Shown one piece after another: positions 1 through 8,962 of a stretch of DNA of 64,000 bases (positions are counted from its first letter, which is position 1; every line of letters starts with the position of its first letter). The notes under the pieces are model-generated. The model worked only from the letters and a program-made list of their open reading frames with translations, did no database searches and was not told where the DNA came from. The stretch comes from Brevibacterium oceani (GTDB lineage Bacteria; Actinomycetota; Actinomycetes; Actinomycetales; Brevibacteriaceae): the NCBI RefSeq assembly GCF_013623835.1, contig NZ_JABKDE010000004.1, forward strand, positions 1-64,000. Reading direction: 5' to 3'. Both the position numbers and the translations under genes were made by a program.

Positions 1-18
1 CCGCAATATTTTTTGGTG

Positions 19-55
19 GAGGGAGTCTGTTTCGGCAGGCTCCCTCTTCTTCTTT
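19..55 (+). terminator. Intrinsic terminator of an upstream gene
   Basis: An 11-bp stem (19-29 with 36-46, one G-T pair) closes a 6-nt loop and is followed by a T-rich tract (47-55). It precedes the first gene and most likely ends a transcript that starts before the window. Confidence 0.7.
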
Positions 56-222
56 GTGTGGTCCTGTCTGACGTGTGGTGTTGGGTGGGGCCTTTCCTGT
101 ATTCACCGGGTTGTCGACCATAGAAGCGGTGCGCCTTGAACGACGAGAATGCAGTCTGAACGACAGGGCTTCTCGACCTCGAGTGGCGGGAAGACCACAC
201 TACAGGCAGGGCATCTTGTCGG

Positions 223-228
223 TAGCGT
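223..228 (+). promoter_or_regulatory. -10 box (TAGCGT), leaderless start
   Basis: TAGCGT fits TANNNT and lies 7 nt before the ATG at 236, so the transcript would begin at or beside the start codon. No Shine-Dalgarno sequence is visible. Confidence 0.5.
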
Positions 229-235
229 ATGAACC

Positions 236-1387
236 ATGTCTTCATCAGATTCGACAAATACCAAAGACAGCCGGCAGAACGTTCCGGGAGTGCCCGGGGA
301 GGCCGCCCGGAATTCTTCCGGAGCCCACAACAGTTCCGACGGCCAGAACTCTACCGACGCTCAGCCCGCCTCCGCCTCCAGATCCTCTTCGAGCGCACCG
401 TCAGCGCGACCCCGCTGGGTCGGTGCTGTATGGGCTCTTCACTGGCTTCTGCGCCTGGCCCTGGCCATCGCGCTCCTGCCCTACGCGTGGACGAAGGTCT
501 TCCACACCCAGATGGGATACGCGGACTCCGCCGACGCCCTCGTGCAATACGGAGAGATGAGTCCGATGGGACTGCTCTGGCGGTTCATGGCTTTCTCACC
601 GACCGTGCAGGCACTGGCTGGTGCAGCGGAGCTCATCGCGGTGGTCCTCCTGCTGTTCCGCCGCACAGCCTGGCTCGGCGCACTCATCGCCGCCATGGAC
701 ATGAGCATCGTCTTTCTCCTCAATCTCACCTTCGACGTCCCCGTCAAACAGCTCTCGGGAGCGATGGCGCTGGCCGGCCTCGTCCTGCTCATCCCCAATG
801 TTCCGCGTGTCGTTCGATTCGTCCTCGGTCGAGCGACAGGACCCGCGATCGGCGGGGTCATCTCCCACAACCGCATCTTCGCTGGAATCACCCGGTGGGC
901 CTCACCGATCCTCGCCGTCATCATCATCGTCGGCAGCGGGTGCGCTGTCGGCATCGGTCTCAACTGGGGCCGCCCCGGAGACCCCGCCGAGATCTCCGGG
1001 GTCTATGCTGCCGAAACGGCCGGCAAGGCAACCGCGATCAAGGGCACAGACCACACGACCGACGACATCACCCAAGTCGCCTTCGGGCAGATCGGTGAAG
1101 ACACGAAACGCATGAGCATTCGCTTCGACAACGGCGACTACCAGGACGGTACCTACACGGTCGATAAAAACAGGATCGCCGTCAAGCTCTTCCCGATCCG
1201 GAAAGGAGCTCAGGGCCTGATGCGCGACTACTCCGGATCGCTCGAATTCACCGCCGATAAGATCGGCGAAGGGCAATTCTCACTGCGCACCGGAGACACG
1301 GAACTGACCCTCAGCAGCGATGCCGAACGCCGATTCCTCTTCGACCGAGGATTCCGCTGGGGTCCGGATACGCCGATCAACCGCTGA
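236..1387 (+). CDS. DoxX-like membrane protein with extracytoplasmic C-terminal domain
   Basis: The 383-residue protein has a Ser/Asn-rich, probably disordered N-terminus (1-58). About five hydrophobic segments follow (roughly 65-85, 120-142, 145-163, 172-188 and 218-240), arranged like a DoxX/DoxD-type bundle. A polar C-terminal region (245-383) rich in alternating beta-type residues resembles a small lipocalin-like or repeat-free beta domain. The start at 236 is supported by the -10 box 7 nt upstream. It ends 16 nt before the converging stop of the DUF6882 gene. The DoxX assignment rests on topology and the Trp-Ala-Leu-rich first helix. The substrate or role is unknown. Confidence 0.65.
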   Translation: MSSSDSTNTKDSRQNVPGVPGEAARNSSGAHNSSDGQNSTDAQPASASRSSSSAPSARPRWVGAVWALHWLLRLALAIALLPYAWTKVFHTQMGYADSADALVQYGEMSPMGLLWRFMAFSPTVQALAGAAELIAVVLLLFRRTAWLGALIAAMDMSIVFLLNLTFDVPVKQLSGAMALAGLVLLIPNVPRVVRFVLGRATGPAIGGVISHNRIFAGITRWASPILAVIIIVGSGCAVGIGLNWGRPGDPAEISGVYAAETAGKATAIKGTDHTTDDITQVAFGQIGEDTKRMSIRFDNGDYQDGTYTVDKNRIAVKLFPIRKGAQGLMRDYSGSLEFTADKIGEGQFSLRTGDTELTLSSDAERRFLFDRGFRWGPDTPINR

Positions 1388-1403
1388 CAGGCCTGTCGCG
1401 GAC

Positions 1404-2603
1404 TCAGCGTCCGAAGAGCTTGGAGAACAGTCCCTTCTTCTTCGGCTTGCCGTCCTTGGCCGAATCGTCCGTCGGCTCCTGCTGATCTGCGGTACCGGAT
1501 TCGGACCGGGACTCAACCGGTGCTTCGTTGTCGGCAGCTGACTCGGGTTCATCTGCACCCGGGGCATCGACGTCCGCAGACGCCTTCCCTGTGGGTGTCG
1601 CCTGCGCCGAGGCAGCCGCTGTCTCCTCGTCGGCAGCTTCGTCTGCAGTCGTGCCGGCAGCCGCGGCATCGGTTCTCGTCGTATCGGCTCCGGAGGCAGC
1701 GCCCGCACTGGTCTGAGCACTGTCCCCAGTCGGTGCGCCCGCTCGGGTCGGGGAAGTCGCCTCGGCGGGGGTGGTCGGTGTCTCGGTTGCGGACGGCTCC
1801 GAAGTCGCGGCGGCTGCCGTCCGGGGGATCGGCGCACCTGCGGTCGTTGCGCCGGGAGCGGAAGCAGCCTCGGCGGGGGTGCCAGACGATGCGGCGGCGA
1901 ACTGTTCAGCGGCCTCGCCCTCGAGGGGCGTGTTCATATCGCAATTGGAGATGCGGCGCTCCTCGTCGAAGGACAGGTCCGCGGACCCGTCGGCGAAGAG
2001 CATCCGCAGCCCACCGTAGGGCAGCTGATGCACGGGGATTCCGCGCTTGCCCACATAGGATTCGATGGCCGCACGGTGGTCGCTCACCGTCGTCTGCGTC
2101 AGGCCCTGCATGAGCGCGCGCACCGAGACCTTGACCTGAGGTTCGGGCAGGGCGATCTCGGGGGCATCGACGAGGAGCCACACCGTCGTGCCGGCACCTG
2201 CCTCGGCCGGATAGTGGGCCCACTTGCCGGTGGCCTCCTTCGCCGCCAGGGTCAGGCGCAGCGCCAACTCCTCGTCGAGGTCGAGCTCGGCGGTCGTGAG
2301 CTCCGGGACCTCCTCGGCGGCGCCGAACTTGCGGACGTCGTGGGAGAGGCCGACCACGGAATCGGGGAAGTCGTTGACATTCTCCCAACCCCACAGCCAG
2401 GTCGTGTCCCGGCTCGACTCGGACCCGAGCAGGTGCGGGCGCCCGCGCAGGACGACGTCTCCGTCCGCGGTGAACGTCAGGTGCGGGTCCGCGGTGAAGT
2501 CGACTTCCCATTCGGCGTCGGCGATGAGCCCACCGAAGTGCGTCTGCACCTCCGTGGAGTAGAAGACGGCGTGGTTGACCAGGTCCTGCAGAGTTGTGCT
2601 CAT
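1404..2603 (-). CDS. DUF6882 family protein with long Ala/Thr tail
   Basis: The 399-residue product has an N-terminal globular domain (about 1-235) with the features of the actinobacterial DUF6882 family, including WLWGWEN and a Phe/Pro-containing segment after it. A low-complexity Ala/Thr/Glu region follows (about 236-385). The C-terminus is strongly basic and amphipathic (KKKGLFSKLFGR), a form that often binds membranes. The frame stays open further upstream to 2828. I chose 2603 because the conserved domain begins there and a TAGGCT -10 box lies exactly 7 nt before that ATG. Function is unknown. Confidence 0.75.
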   Translation of the reverse strand: MSTTLQDLVNHAVFYSTEVQTHFGGLIADAEWEVDFTADPHLTFTADGDVVLRGRPHLLGSESSRDTTWLWGWENVNDFPDSVVGLSHDVRKFGAAEEVPELTTAELDLDEELALRLTLAAKEATGKWAHYPAEAGAGTTVWLLVDAPEIALPEPQVKVSVRALMQGLTQTTVSDHRAAIESYVGKRGIPVHQLPYGGLRMLFADGSADLSFDEERRISNCDMNTPLEGEAAEQFAAASSGTPAEAASAPGATTAGAPIPRTAAAATSEPSATETPTTPAEATSPTRAGAPTGDSAQTSAGAASGADTTRTDAAAAGTTADEAADEETAAASAQATPTGKASADVDAPGADEPESAADNEAPVESRSESGTADQQEPTDDSAKDGKPKKKGLFSKLFGR

Positions 2604-2610
2604 GGTCTCA

Positions 2611-2616
2611 AGCCTA
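2611..2616 (-). promoter_or_regulatory. -10 box (TAGGCT), leaderless start of the DUF6882 gene
   Basis: TAGGCT on the minus strand lies 7 nt before the ATG at 2603. It is the same hexamer at the same spacing as several other genes in the window. Confidence 0.6.
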
Positions 2617-2778
2617 GGCGGGCGCGGGCGAGAATCGAGGAGGCACGCGGTGAGACGCGTACGTCGGCGTTCTGACGGGGCACGTTGGCGGTGCGGAGAA
2701 TCAGGGGCGCAGGGCTGTGTCAGTGCCGCGTGGTGGAGTGGAGAGATCAGATGTCTTTCAAAGAAGGGAGAACGCGTG

Positions 2779-2784
2779 TAGAGT
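2779..2784 (+). promoter_or_regulatory. -10 box (TAGAGT) for the ABC exporter operon
   Basis: TAGAGT would start transcription near 2791, giving a leader of about 60 nt to the GTG at 2850. No good -35 is visible. Confidence 0.4.
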
Positions 2785-2849
2785 ACTCTGTTGCGCTTTG
2801 CGCCTCTCACGGCTCCATCATCAGTCACTCATCACACAGGACTCACATC

Positions 2850-4583
2850 GTGGCCCTACTCCGCCTGTCCCTGAAATACGCCAAAGCCTACTGGCCGTTC
2901 ATCGTCCTCGTCGTGATCCTGCAGCTGGCCTCGACGATCGCGGCGCTCTACCTGCCGAGCCTCAACGCCCGAATCATCGACGAAGGCGTCGCCGAGGGCG
3001 ACACCGACTTCATCTGGTCGACGGGAATGCGGATGCTGCTCGTCTGCTTCGTCCAGGTCATCACCGCCATCACCGCGATCTACTTCGGCGCCAAGACCGG
3101 CATGGGAGTCGGGCGCGACCTCCGCAGGGCCATCTATCGTCAGGTCGACGATCTGTCGATGCTCGAGGTCGGAAAGTTCGGCTCCGCCACCCTCATCACC
3201 CGCAACACCAACGACGTGCAGCAGGTGCAGATGCTCGTGCTCATGACCCTGAACTTCATGGTCTCGACCCCGATCATGTGCATCGGCGGCATCATCATGG
3301 CCCTGCGCGAAGACGTCGGCCTGTCGTGGCTCGTATGGGTCTCCGTGCCTGTCCTCTTCGTCGTCGTCGCCATCCTCGTCTACCTCCTCATGCCGCTGTT
3401 CCGGCGCATGCAGGGCCAGGTCGACGACATCAACGGAGTCCTCCGCGAGCAGATCACCGGCATCCGCGTCATCCGCGCCTTCGTCCGGGAACCCTTCGAA
3501 ACCGACCGCTACGCCGACGCCAACCGTGCCCTGACCGAGACCTCGGTCAAGGTCGGCAACCTCTTCGTCCTCATGTTCCCCGCGATCATGATGATCCTCC
3601 ACCTCGCGACCGCGGCCGTGCTGTGGTTCGGCGGTCACCGCGTGGATGCCGGACAGATGGAGGTCGGCTCTCTGACGGCGTTCCTGCAGTACCTTCTGCA
3701 GATCCTCGTGGCGGTGATGATGGGCGTGTTCATGATGATGATGATTCCGCGTGCCGTCGTGTGCGCCGAGCGCATCGCGGAGATCCTCGACGCCCGTTCG
3801 ACCATGACCATTCCCGCCGGGGTCGACGAGATCCCGCGCCGAGGCGAACTCGAGTTCCGCAACGTCACCTTCGGCTATCCGGGCGCCGAGGTGCCCGTCC
3901 TCGAGGGACTGGACTTCACCGCCCGTCCGGGCACGACGACCGCGATCATCGGTTCCACCGGCGCCGGCAAGTCGACGATCGTCAACCTCGTCCCCCGACT
4001 CATCGACCCGCAGGACGGTCAGGTGCTCATCGACGGCATCCCCGTCAGCGAGTTCAACCGTCGGCAGCTCTCGCAGCTGATCGGGCTGGTCCCGCAGAAG
4101 CCCTACCTGTTCTCCGGCACGATCGCGTCCAACCTGCGCTTCGGCAATGAGGACGCCACCGAGGCGGAGCTGTGGGAGGCGTTGCGCATCGCCCAGGCCG
4201 ATGACTTCGTCGCCGAGAAGGAACACCGGCTCGACGAGCGGGTCGCCCAGGGCGGCACGAACTATTCGGGCGGACAGCGGCAGCGACTGTGCATCGCCCG
4301 GGCACTGACCGTGAGACCGCAGATCTACGTCTTCGACGACTCCTTCTCCGCCCTCGACGTCGCCACGGACTCACGGCTGCGCGCAGCGCTCGACGAATCC
4401 ACCGGCGATGCCACCGTCATCGTCGTCGCGCAGCGCGTCTCGACGATCCGCAGCGCTGACCAGATCATCGTCCTCGAAGCCGGAAAGATCGTCGGGCGCG
4501 GCACCCATGAGGATCTCGCCGAGACCAACCCGACGTATCGGGAAATCGTCGAATCCCAGCTGACGACGGAAGAGGTGAACTGA
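2850..4583 (+). CDS. ABC exporter half-transporter, degenerate ATPase subunit
   Basis: A 577-residue half-transporter: a six-helix exporter-type membrane domain (about 10-310) and an ATPase domain (340-577). Walker A (GSTGAGKST) is near residue 367 and the signature SGGQRQR near 471. The Walker B strand ends FDDSFSALD, with Asp where the catalytic Glu normally stands, and the switch His is Gln (AQRVST). These are the hallmarks of the non-catalytic site of heterodimeric exporters such as TM287/288 or BmrCD. The frame is open from 2685. I chose the GTG at 2850 because AGGA lies 8 nt upstream and the first membrane helix follows at once. It is separated by one base from its partner. The substrate cannot be told; drugs or lipids are typical. 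Confidence 0.85.
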   Translation: MALLRLSLKYAKAYWPFIVLVVILQLASTIAALYLPSLNARIIDEGVAEGDTDFIWSTGMRMLLVCFVQVITAITAIYFGAKTGMGVGRDLRRAIYRQVDDLSMLEVGKFGSATLITRNTNDVQQVQMLVLMTLNFMVSTPIMCIGGIIMALREDVGLSWLVWVSVPVLFVVVAILVYLLMPLFRRMQGQVDDINGVLREQITGIRVIRAFVREPFETDRYADANRALTETSVKVGNLFVLMFPAIMMILHLATAAVLWFGGHRVDAGQMEVGSLTAFLQYLLQILVAVMMGVFMMMMIPRAVVCAERIAEILDARSTMTIPAGVDEIPRRGELEFRNVTFGYPGAEVPVLEGLDFTARPGTTTAIIGSTGAGKSTIVNLVPRLIDPQDGQVLIDGIPVSEFNRRQLSQLIGLVPQKPYLFSGTIASNLRFGNEDATEAELWEALRIAQADDFVAEKEHRLDERVAQGGTNYSGGQRQRLCIARALTVRPQIYVFDDSFSALDVATDSRLRAALDESTGDATVIVVAQRVSTIRSADQIIVLEAGKIVGRGTHEDLAETNPTYREIVESQLTTEEVN

Positions 4584-4584
4584 C

Positions 4585-6756
4585 ATGGCGAACGACACCT
4601 CGACCGAAGCCGTCGTGACTGCCGACGACGAATACATCCCCACCGGAGACGATCTCGAAGCCGCAGGCGGCACGCCACCGCGCAAGGCCAAGCACTTCTG
4701 GCCGTCGGTGAAACGGCTGTTCGGGCTCATGTCCCGCGAGAAGCTGGGACTGTTCAACGTCGTCGCACTCGTCGTCGGCTCCGTGGTCCTCACCGTCATC
4801 GCTCCGAAGGTCCTCGGCAAGGCCATGGACGTCGTCTACTCCGGAGTCATCGGCGCCCAGCTTCCAGCGGGTGCGAACATCGACGACATCATCGCCGGTG
4901 CTCGTGCGCATAGACGTGACGACTTCGCCGATATGCTCGCCACCGCCGACGTGGTGCCCGGACAGGGCATCGACTTCACTGCGCTCGGACAGATCATCAT
5001 CATCGTCCTCCTCATGTACCTCGTGGCCTCGATGCTCATGTGGGCGCAGGGCTACATCCTCAACGCACTGGTCATGCGCGTGGTCTACCGACTGCGTGAG
5101 GACATCGAACGCAAGATCAACCGCCTGCCGCTGCGGTACTTCGACACCCGGCAGCGCGGCGACGTGATGTCGCGGGTGACCAACGACGTCGACAACATCC
5201 AGCAGGCCCTGCAGCAGGCGTTCTCGCAGCTCGTGCAGTCGGCGCTGACGATCATCGGCATCGGCGTGATGATGTTCGTCGTGTCGTGGCAGCTCGCGCT
5301 GCTCGCGCTCATCGCCCTGCCGCTGTCGGCGATCATCGCCGGAGTCATCGGCACCCGGTCGCAGAAGCTGTTCAAGGCCCAGTGGAAGCACACCGGAGAG
5401 GTCAACGGCCACGTCGAGGAGTCGTTCTCCGGTCTCGACATCGTCCGCGCCTTCGGTCGCGGCGAAGTGATGCTCGAAGAGTTCGACCGCCGCAACGAAT
5501 CGCTGTACAAGGCCTCGGCCGGGGCACAGTTCGTCTCCGGCATGATCATGCCCTCGATGCAGTTCGTGTCGTACTTGAGCTACGTCCTCATCGCTGTCGC
5601 CGGCGGGCTCAAGGTCGCCACGGGGCAGATGACACTCGGCGATGCGACCGCGTTCATCCAGTACTCGCGTGAGTTCTCCCAGCCGATCTCCGAGATGGCA
5701 GGAGTCGCCAACATGCTCCAGTCCGGCGTCGCCTCGGCCGAGCGGACGTTCGAACTCCTCGACGCCGAAGAAGAGGATCCCGACGAGGTGAGCCAGACGC
5801 TTCCTCCGCGGACCCCGGGCAAGGTCGAATTCTCTGAGGTCAGCTTCCGCTACACCCCGGAGACGCCGCTCATCGAGAAGGTGTCCTTCACCGCCGAACC
5901 CGGCCACACCGTGGCGATCGTCGGACCGACCGGGGCCGGCAAGACCACCCTGGTCAACCTCGTCATGCGCTTATACGAGATCACCGGCGGTGCGATCTTC
6001 CTCGACGGCATCGACACCCGTGACCTCAGCCGCGCCGACCTGCGCTCTCACGTGGGCATGGTGCTCCAGGATGCGTGGCTGTTCGAAGGCTCGATCGCCG
6101 ACAACATCCGCTACGGCCGACTGAGCGCCACCGATGAGGAAGTCGGCGCCGCGGCCAAGGCGACGATGGTCGACCGATTCGTCAGGCAGCTGCCCGACGG
6201 CTACGACACCGTCATCGACTCCGATGGAGGCAGCGTCTCGGCAGGCGAACGTCAGCTGATCACCATTGCGAGGGCATTCCTCGCGGATCCCTCCCTGCTC
6301 ATCCTCGACGAGGCGACGTCCTCGGTCGATACCCGCACCGAGGTGCTCGTGCAGCAGGCGATGGCGGCCCTGCGCACGGATCGGACGTCCTTCGTCATCG
6401 CCCACCGGCTGTCGACGATCCGCGACGCCGACACCATCCTCGTGATGGAGAACGGTGCCATCGTCGAACACGGCAGCCATGAGGATCTGCTCGCCGCCGA
6501 GGGCGCCTACCACCGGCTGTACACGTCGCAGTTCCGCGGGGAGGACGCCGAGGAGCAGTTCACCGCCGAGGTGCTGGCCGAGACCGCGGCCGGCGCTGTG
6601 GTCGAGGACTCCGGGATCGCCGATGGGGACGCTGGAGAGGACGGTCCGGCCGACGGCGGTGGCGACGACACGCGTGACTCCGCCGGACCAACGGCAGAAA
6701 CGTCGGACAGTTCTTCGGCAGGTTCGGCGAACGACGATCCGACGCGGCCGGCATAG
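4585..6756 (+). CDS. ABC exporter half-transporter, catalytic subunit
   Basis: A 723-residue partner of the preceding subunit, one base downstream. The first 50 residues are polar. A six-helix membrane domain follows (about 55-400), then the ATPase domain (about 410-650) with Walker A (GPTGAGKTT), a signature loop that departs from LSGGQ (SVSAGERQL), an intact Walker B with Glu (LILDEATSSVD) and an intact switch His (AHRLST). Each composite site therefore pairs one normal and one altered element, as expected for an asymmetric heterodimer. The last 60-70 residues form an acidic Gly/Asp/Ser-rich tail of no known function. A perfect 13-bp hairpin follows the stop. Confidence 0.87.
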   Translation: MANDTSTEAVVTADDEYIPTGDDLEAAGGTPPRKAKHFWPSVKRLFGLMSREKLGLFNVVALVVGSVVLTVIAPKVLGKAMDVVYSGVIGAQLPAGANIDDIIAGARAHRRDDFADMLATADVVPGQGIDFTALGQIIIIVLLMYLVASMLMWAQGYILNALVMRVVYRLREDIERKINRLPLRYFDTRQRGDVMSRVTNDVDNIQQALQQAFSQLVQSALTIIGIGVMMFVVSWQLALLALIALPLSAIIAGVIGTRSQKLFKAQWKHTGEVNGHVEESFSGLDIVRAFGRGEVMLEEFDRRNESLYKASAGAQFVSGMIMPSMQFVSYLSYVLIAVAGGLKVATGQMTLGDATAFIQYSREFSQPISEMAGVANMLQSGVASAERTFELLDAEEEDPDEVSQTLPPRTPGKVEFSEVSFRYTPETPLIEKVSFTAEPGHTVAIVGPTGAGKTTLVNLVMRLYEITGGAIFLDGIDTRDLSRADLRSHVGMVLQDAWLFEGSIADNIRYGRLSATDEEVGAAAKATMVDRFVRQLPDGYDTVIDSDGGSVSAGERQLITIARAFLADPSLLILDEATSSVDTRTEVLVQQAMAALRTDRTSFVIAHRLSTIRDADTILVMENGAIVEHGSHEDLLAAEGAYHRLYTSQFRGEDAEEQFTAEVLAETAAGAVVEDSGIADGDAGEDGPADGGGDDTRDSAGPTAETSDSSSAGSANDDPTRPA

Positions 6757-7154
6757 TCGTCGCAGGCCGACATTTCGACCGCGGGTCCCCGAGCTCAGGT
6801 ACGGGGACCCGCGGCATATTCAGCCCCGAAAACGCGCCTCAAGCAGAAAGCGCGGATAACACTTTTTCAGCCGAGAATGCCGAAATCAAAGGATATGTCA
6901 TACGGCCCGGACCGCGCGATGAGGCGGCTCGGACCGACGGTTGTGCTGGTCAGAGGTCAATCATCCGAATCAGACGACAAGCATCACGCGGGCCGTCTGC
7001 AATCAGATGTTGCGATGCGATATACATTCGGCAATACGCGGATATCACTTCTGTCATGACCGAAATGACCAAAAGTCGTGCCTTCCCGATCGTCTGAGTA
7101 GGGTCCTTGGCACAACTGAAAACGGACACCGGCCAGACCTCTGGAAGGAACATC
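6757..7154. other. 398-bp intergenic region
   Basis: It holds the terminator at 6779-6814 and a TAGGGT -10-like hexamer at 7099-7104. That hexamer would give a leader of about 45 nt for the surface-protein gene. The AT-richer middle (about 6980-7075) has no convincing ORF. I recognise no riboswitch. Confidence 0.5.
6779..6814 (+). terminator. Terminator of the ABC exporter operon
   Basis: A perfect 13-bp stem (6779-6791 with 6802-6814) with a 10-nt loop lies 22 nt after the stop. It has no T-tract, as is common in high-GC actinobacteria. Confidence 0.75.
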
Positions 7155-8846
7155 ATGAAACGGTTGGCAATGGCAGCAACGTTCGCTCTCGCACTCTCCA
7201 TCGGAGGGTGGGGTCAAGGCGCCGCACAGGCAGATGACAGCACGGCTCGGCAAGCGGCGGACATCCACGCCGCCGGCGAAGCCGGGAACGACGACACGGG
7301 CTCGCCGGCCAGCGGATCTCCGGAGCCTTCAGACCCCACCGACGGTGAAGGCGCATCGGATCCGGGTCAAGGCGACGAGAGCACCGGCCCGGGAGATGAT
7401 GAGAATTCCACGAAATCCGGTGACGACGAAGAACCGTCCGATCCGGACGAGAACACCGACGAACCGACGGACTCGACGCCGATCGATGCCTCGTTCTCCC
7501 TCGACAAGAAGGAGATGACCGTCGAGGAGGCGGCCGAGGCGATTCCGTACACCGTCACCGGTCTCAAAGCCGGGGACATCGTGACCGCTGAACCGGGTGA
7601 GGGCGGTGCACACACCGTCGACAGCGACGGAACGTTCAAGTCAGAGCTGCGCGGCAATACCGAACTGAAGGAAGGCGCCACACTCGACATCACCGTGACC
7701 GTCGCCCGCGAGGGAGCCGAGTCAAAGACATACTCCGGCAGTGTGAAGATCATCGCCGATGATGGCGGGGCCGCAGCACTGAGTGTTTCGCCGAAGTCCT
7801 CAGGCGTCGACGATTTCCTCAGCAACGGTGTGGCCATGACGATGTCGAACTGCGAGCCCGGACAGGATGTGAAGTTCGAGATCCACAACACCGACGACCC
7901 TGACCAGTTCTACTGGGAGGACACACAGAAGGCCGATGAGGACGGCACATCCCTCATGACCTTCCTCCCGGGAACCGGGGGAGACGCTTGGGTGGGTGAC
8001 TACTTCGCCACGGCCACCTGTGGTGACCAGAGCGCCGACTCACCCTTCTCCGTGACCGAAGACGGCGACAATGCCGACGCTGATCTCAGCGTCACCCCGA
8101 AGAGTCAGGCGCTGAGCGACTTCCTCAAGAACGGTGTCAACATCACCCTGGTCGACTGCCGCGCAGATTCCGATGTGACGTTCCGGGTGAGCACCAAACG
8201 GGATCCCGACACCGAGGTCTGGAAAGAGACTCAGAGGGCCGGAGAAGATGCGGCCGGATCCGTTCAGTTCACTCCGGAAGAAGGAGGAGCCGGCTGGGCC
8301 GACGAATTCCTCGTCACGGCCTCCTGCGGTGACAAGAGCGCCGAGACGACCTTCTCCGTGACCGATGACGGCGGCGTCGTCGATCCGAAGCTCTCGGTCG
8401 ATCCGGAGAAGCTGTCCGGTGAGGACTTCATCAACCGGGACAAAGGCGTGAACCTCACCGTGACCGAGTGTGAACCGGGTGCTGATGTGAACTTCCAGGT
8501 CTGGGGCCATGACCCCAGCGAAAAGCTCTACGATCAGACGGCCGAGGCCGAGGACAACGGTGCCGCCGCTGTCCAGGTCTACGGGCTCGACAGTGACCCC
8601 GGTGCTTACGTCGGCACATACAAGGTGACCGCGGTCTGCATGGAGCAGGCCATGAATGGGAAGTTCGTCGTCACCGGCGATGGATCCGGAGGCTCGAGCG
8701 GCGGCTCGGACGAATCCGGCAACGCCGGCGACAGCGGGTCGATGCCGCGCACCGGTGCCGAGCTCACCGGACTGACCGCGGGGGCCCTGCTCATCCTCGG
8801 CGGTGCCGCAGCAATCGTCCTGGCACGTCGGAAGAACAGGGGCTGA
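7155..8846 (+). CDS. Secreted repeat protein with LPXTG-like sorting signal
   Basis: A 563-residue surface protein. A signal peptide (1-26, MKRLAM... ending AQA) is followed by an acidic Ser/Asp/Gly stretch (27-120) and a first beta domain. Three related repeats of about 100 residues start near 208, 308 and 410. Each opens LSVxPxx, has a conserved xC-E/R-x-G/S-x-DV pair, and ends GxFxVT or similar. Each repeat holds two Cys that could form a disulphide. The tail is a Gly/Ser linker, MPRTG (about 529-533), a hydrophobic helix and RRKNRG. This is a sortase signal with Met replacing Leu. GGAAGGA before the ATG at 7155 fixes the start. An adhesin or wall-bound scaffold role is inference. Confidence 0.8.
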   Translation: MKRLAMAATFALALSIGGWGQGAAQADDSTARQAADIHAAGEAGNDDTGSPASGSPEPSDPTDGEGASDPGQGDESTGPGDDENSTKSGDDEEPSDPDENTDEPTDSTPIDASFSLDKKEMTVEEAAEAIPYTVTGLKAGDIVTAEPGEGGAHTVDSDGTFKSELRGNTELKEGATLDITVTVAREGAESKTYSGSVKIIADDGGAAALSVSPKSSGVDDFLSNGVAMTMSNCEPGQDVKFEIHNTDDPDQFYWEDTQKADEDGTSLMTFLPGTGGDAWVGDYFATATCGDQSADSPFSVTEDGDNADADLSVTPKSQALSDFLKNGVNITLVDCRADSDVTFRVSTKRDPDTEVWKETQRAGEDAAGSVQFTPEEGGAGWADEFLVTASCGDKSAETTFSVTDDGGVVDPKLSVDPEKLSGEDFINRDKGVNLTVTECEPGADVNFQVWGHDPSEKLYDQTAEAEDNGAAAVQVYGLDSDPGAYVGTYKVTAVCMEQAMNGKFVVTGDGSGGSSGGSDESGNAGDSGSMPRTGAELTGLTAGALLILGGAAAIVLARRKNRG

Positions 8847-8860
8847 ACGTAGCCGGTGCC

Positions 8861-8893
8861 CCGTCGGGTCGGTGAATCCTCTCGGCCCGACGG
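8861..8893 (+). terminator. Terminator of the surface-protein gene
   Basis: An 8-bp perfect stem (8861-8868 with 8886-8893) lies 14 nt after the stop codon. Confidence 0.6.
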
Positions 8894-8914
8894 CGTGCGC
8901 TCCACATGCAGATC

Positions 8915-8952
8915 GGGCCCCGAGCTCGGAGTGAATCCGAGACTCGGGGCCC
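8915..8952 (-). terminator. Terminator of purSQ (possibly bidirectional)
   Basis: A 10-bp stem (8915-8924 with 8943-8952) has an inner TCGGA/TCCGA pairing. It lies 10 nt beyond the purQ stop, between convergent genes, and can act in both directions. Confidence 0.65.
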
Positions 8953-8962
8953 CGACGCGCGC

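Noticed and set aside
1..235. tRNA or rRNA at the window start
   Set aside because: Only a terminator and plain sequence are visible; no cloverleaf was recognised.
4465..5907. Long minus-strand frame antisense to the ABC exporter
   Set aside because: High-GC shadow frame: Asp/His/Arg-rich, no motif, and it fully covers a recognised gene.
6757..7154. Riboswitch (for example c-di-AMP type) before the surface protein
   Set aside because: No conserved core was recognised; only a -10-like box with a short leader.
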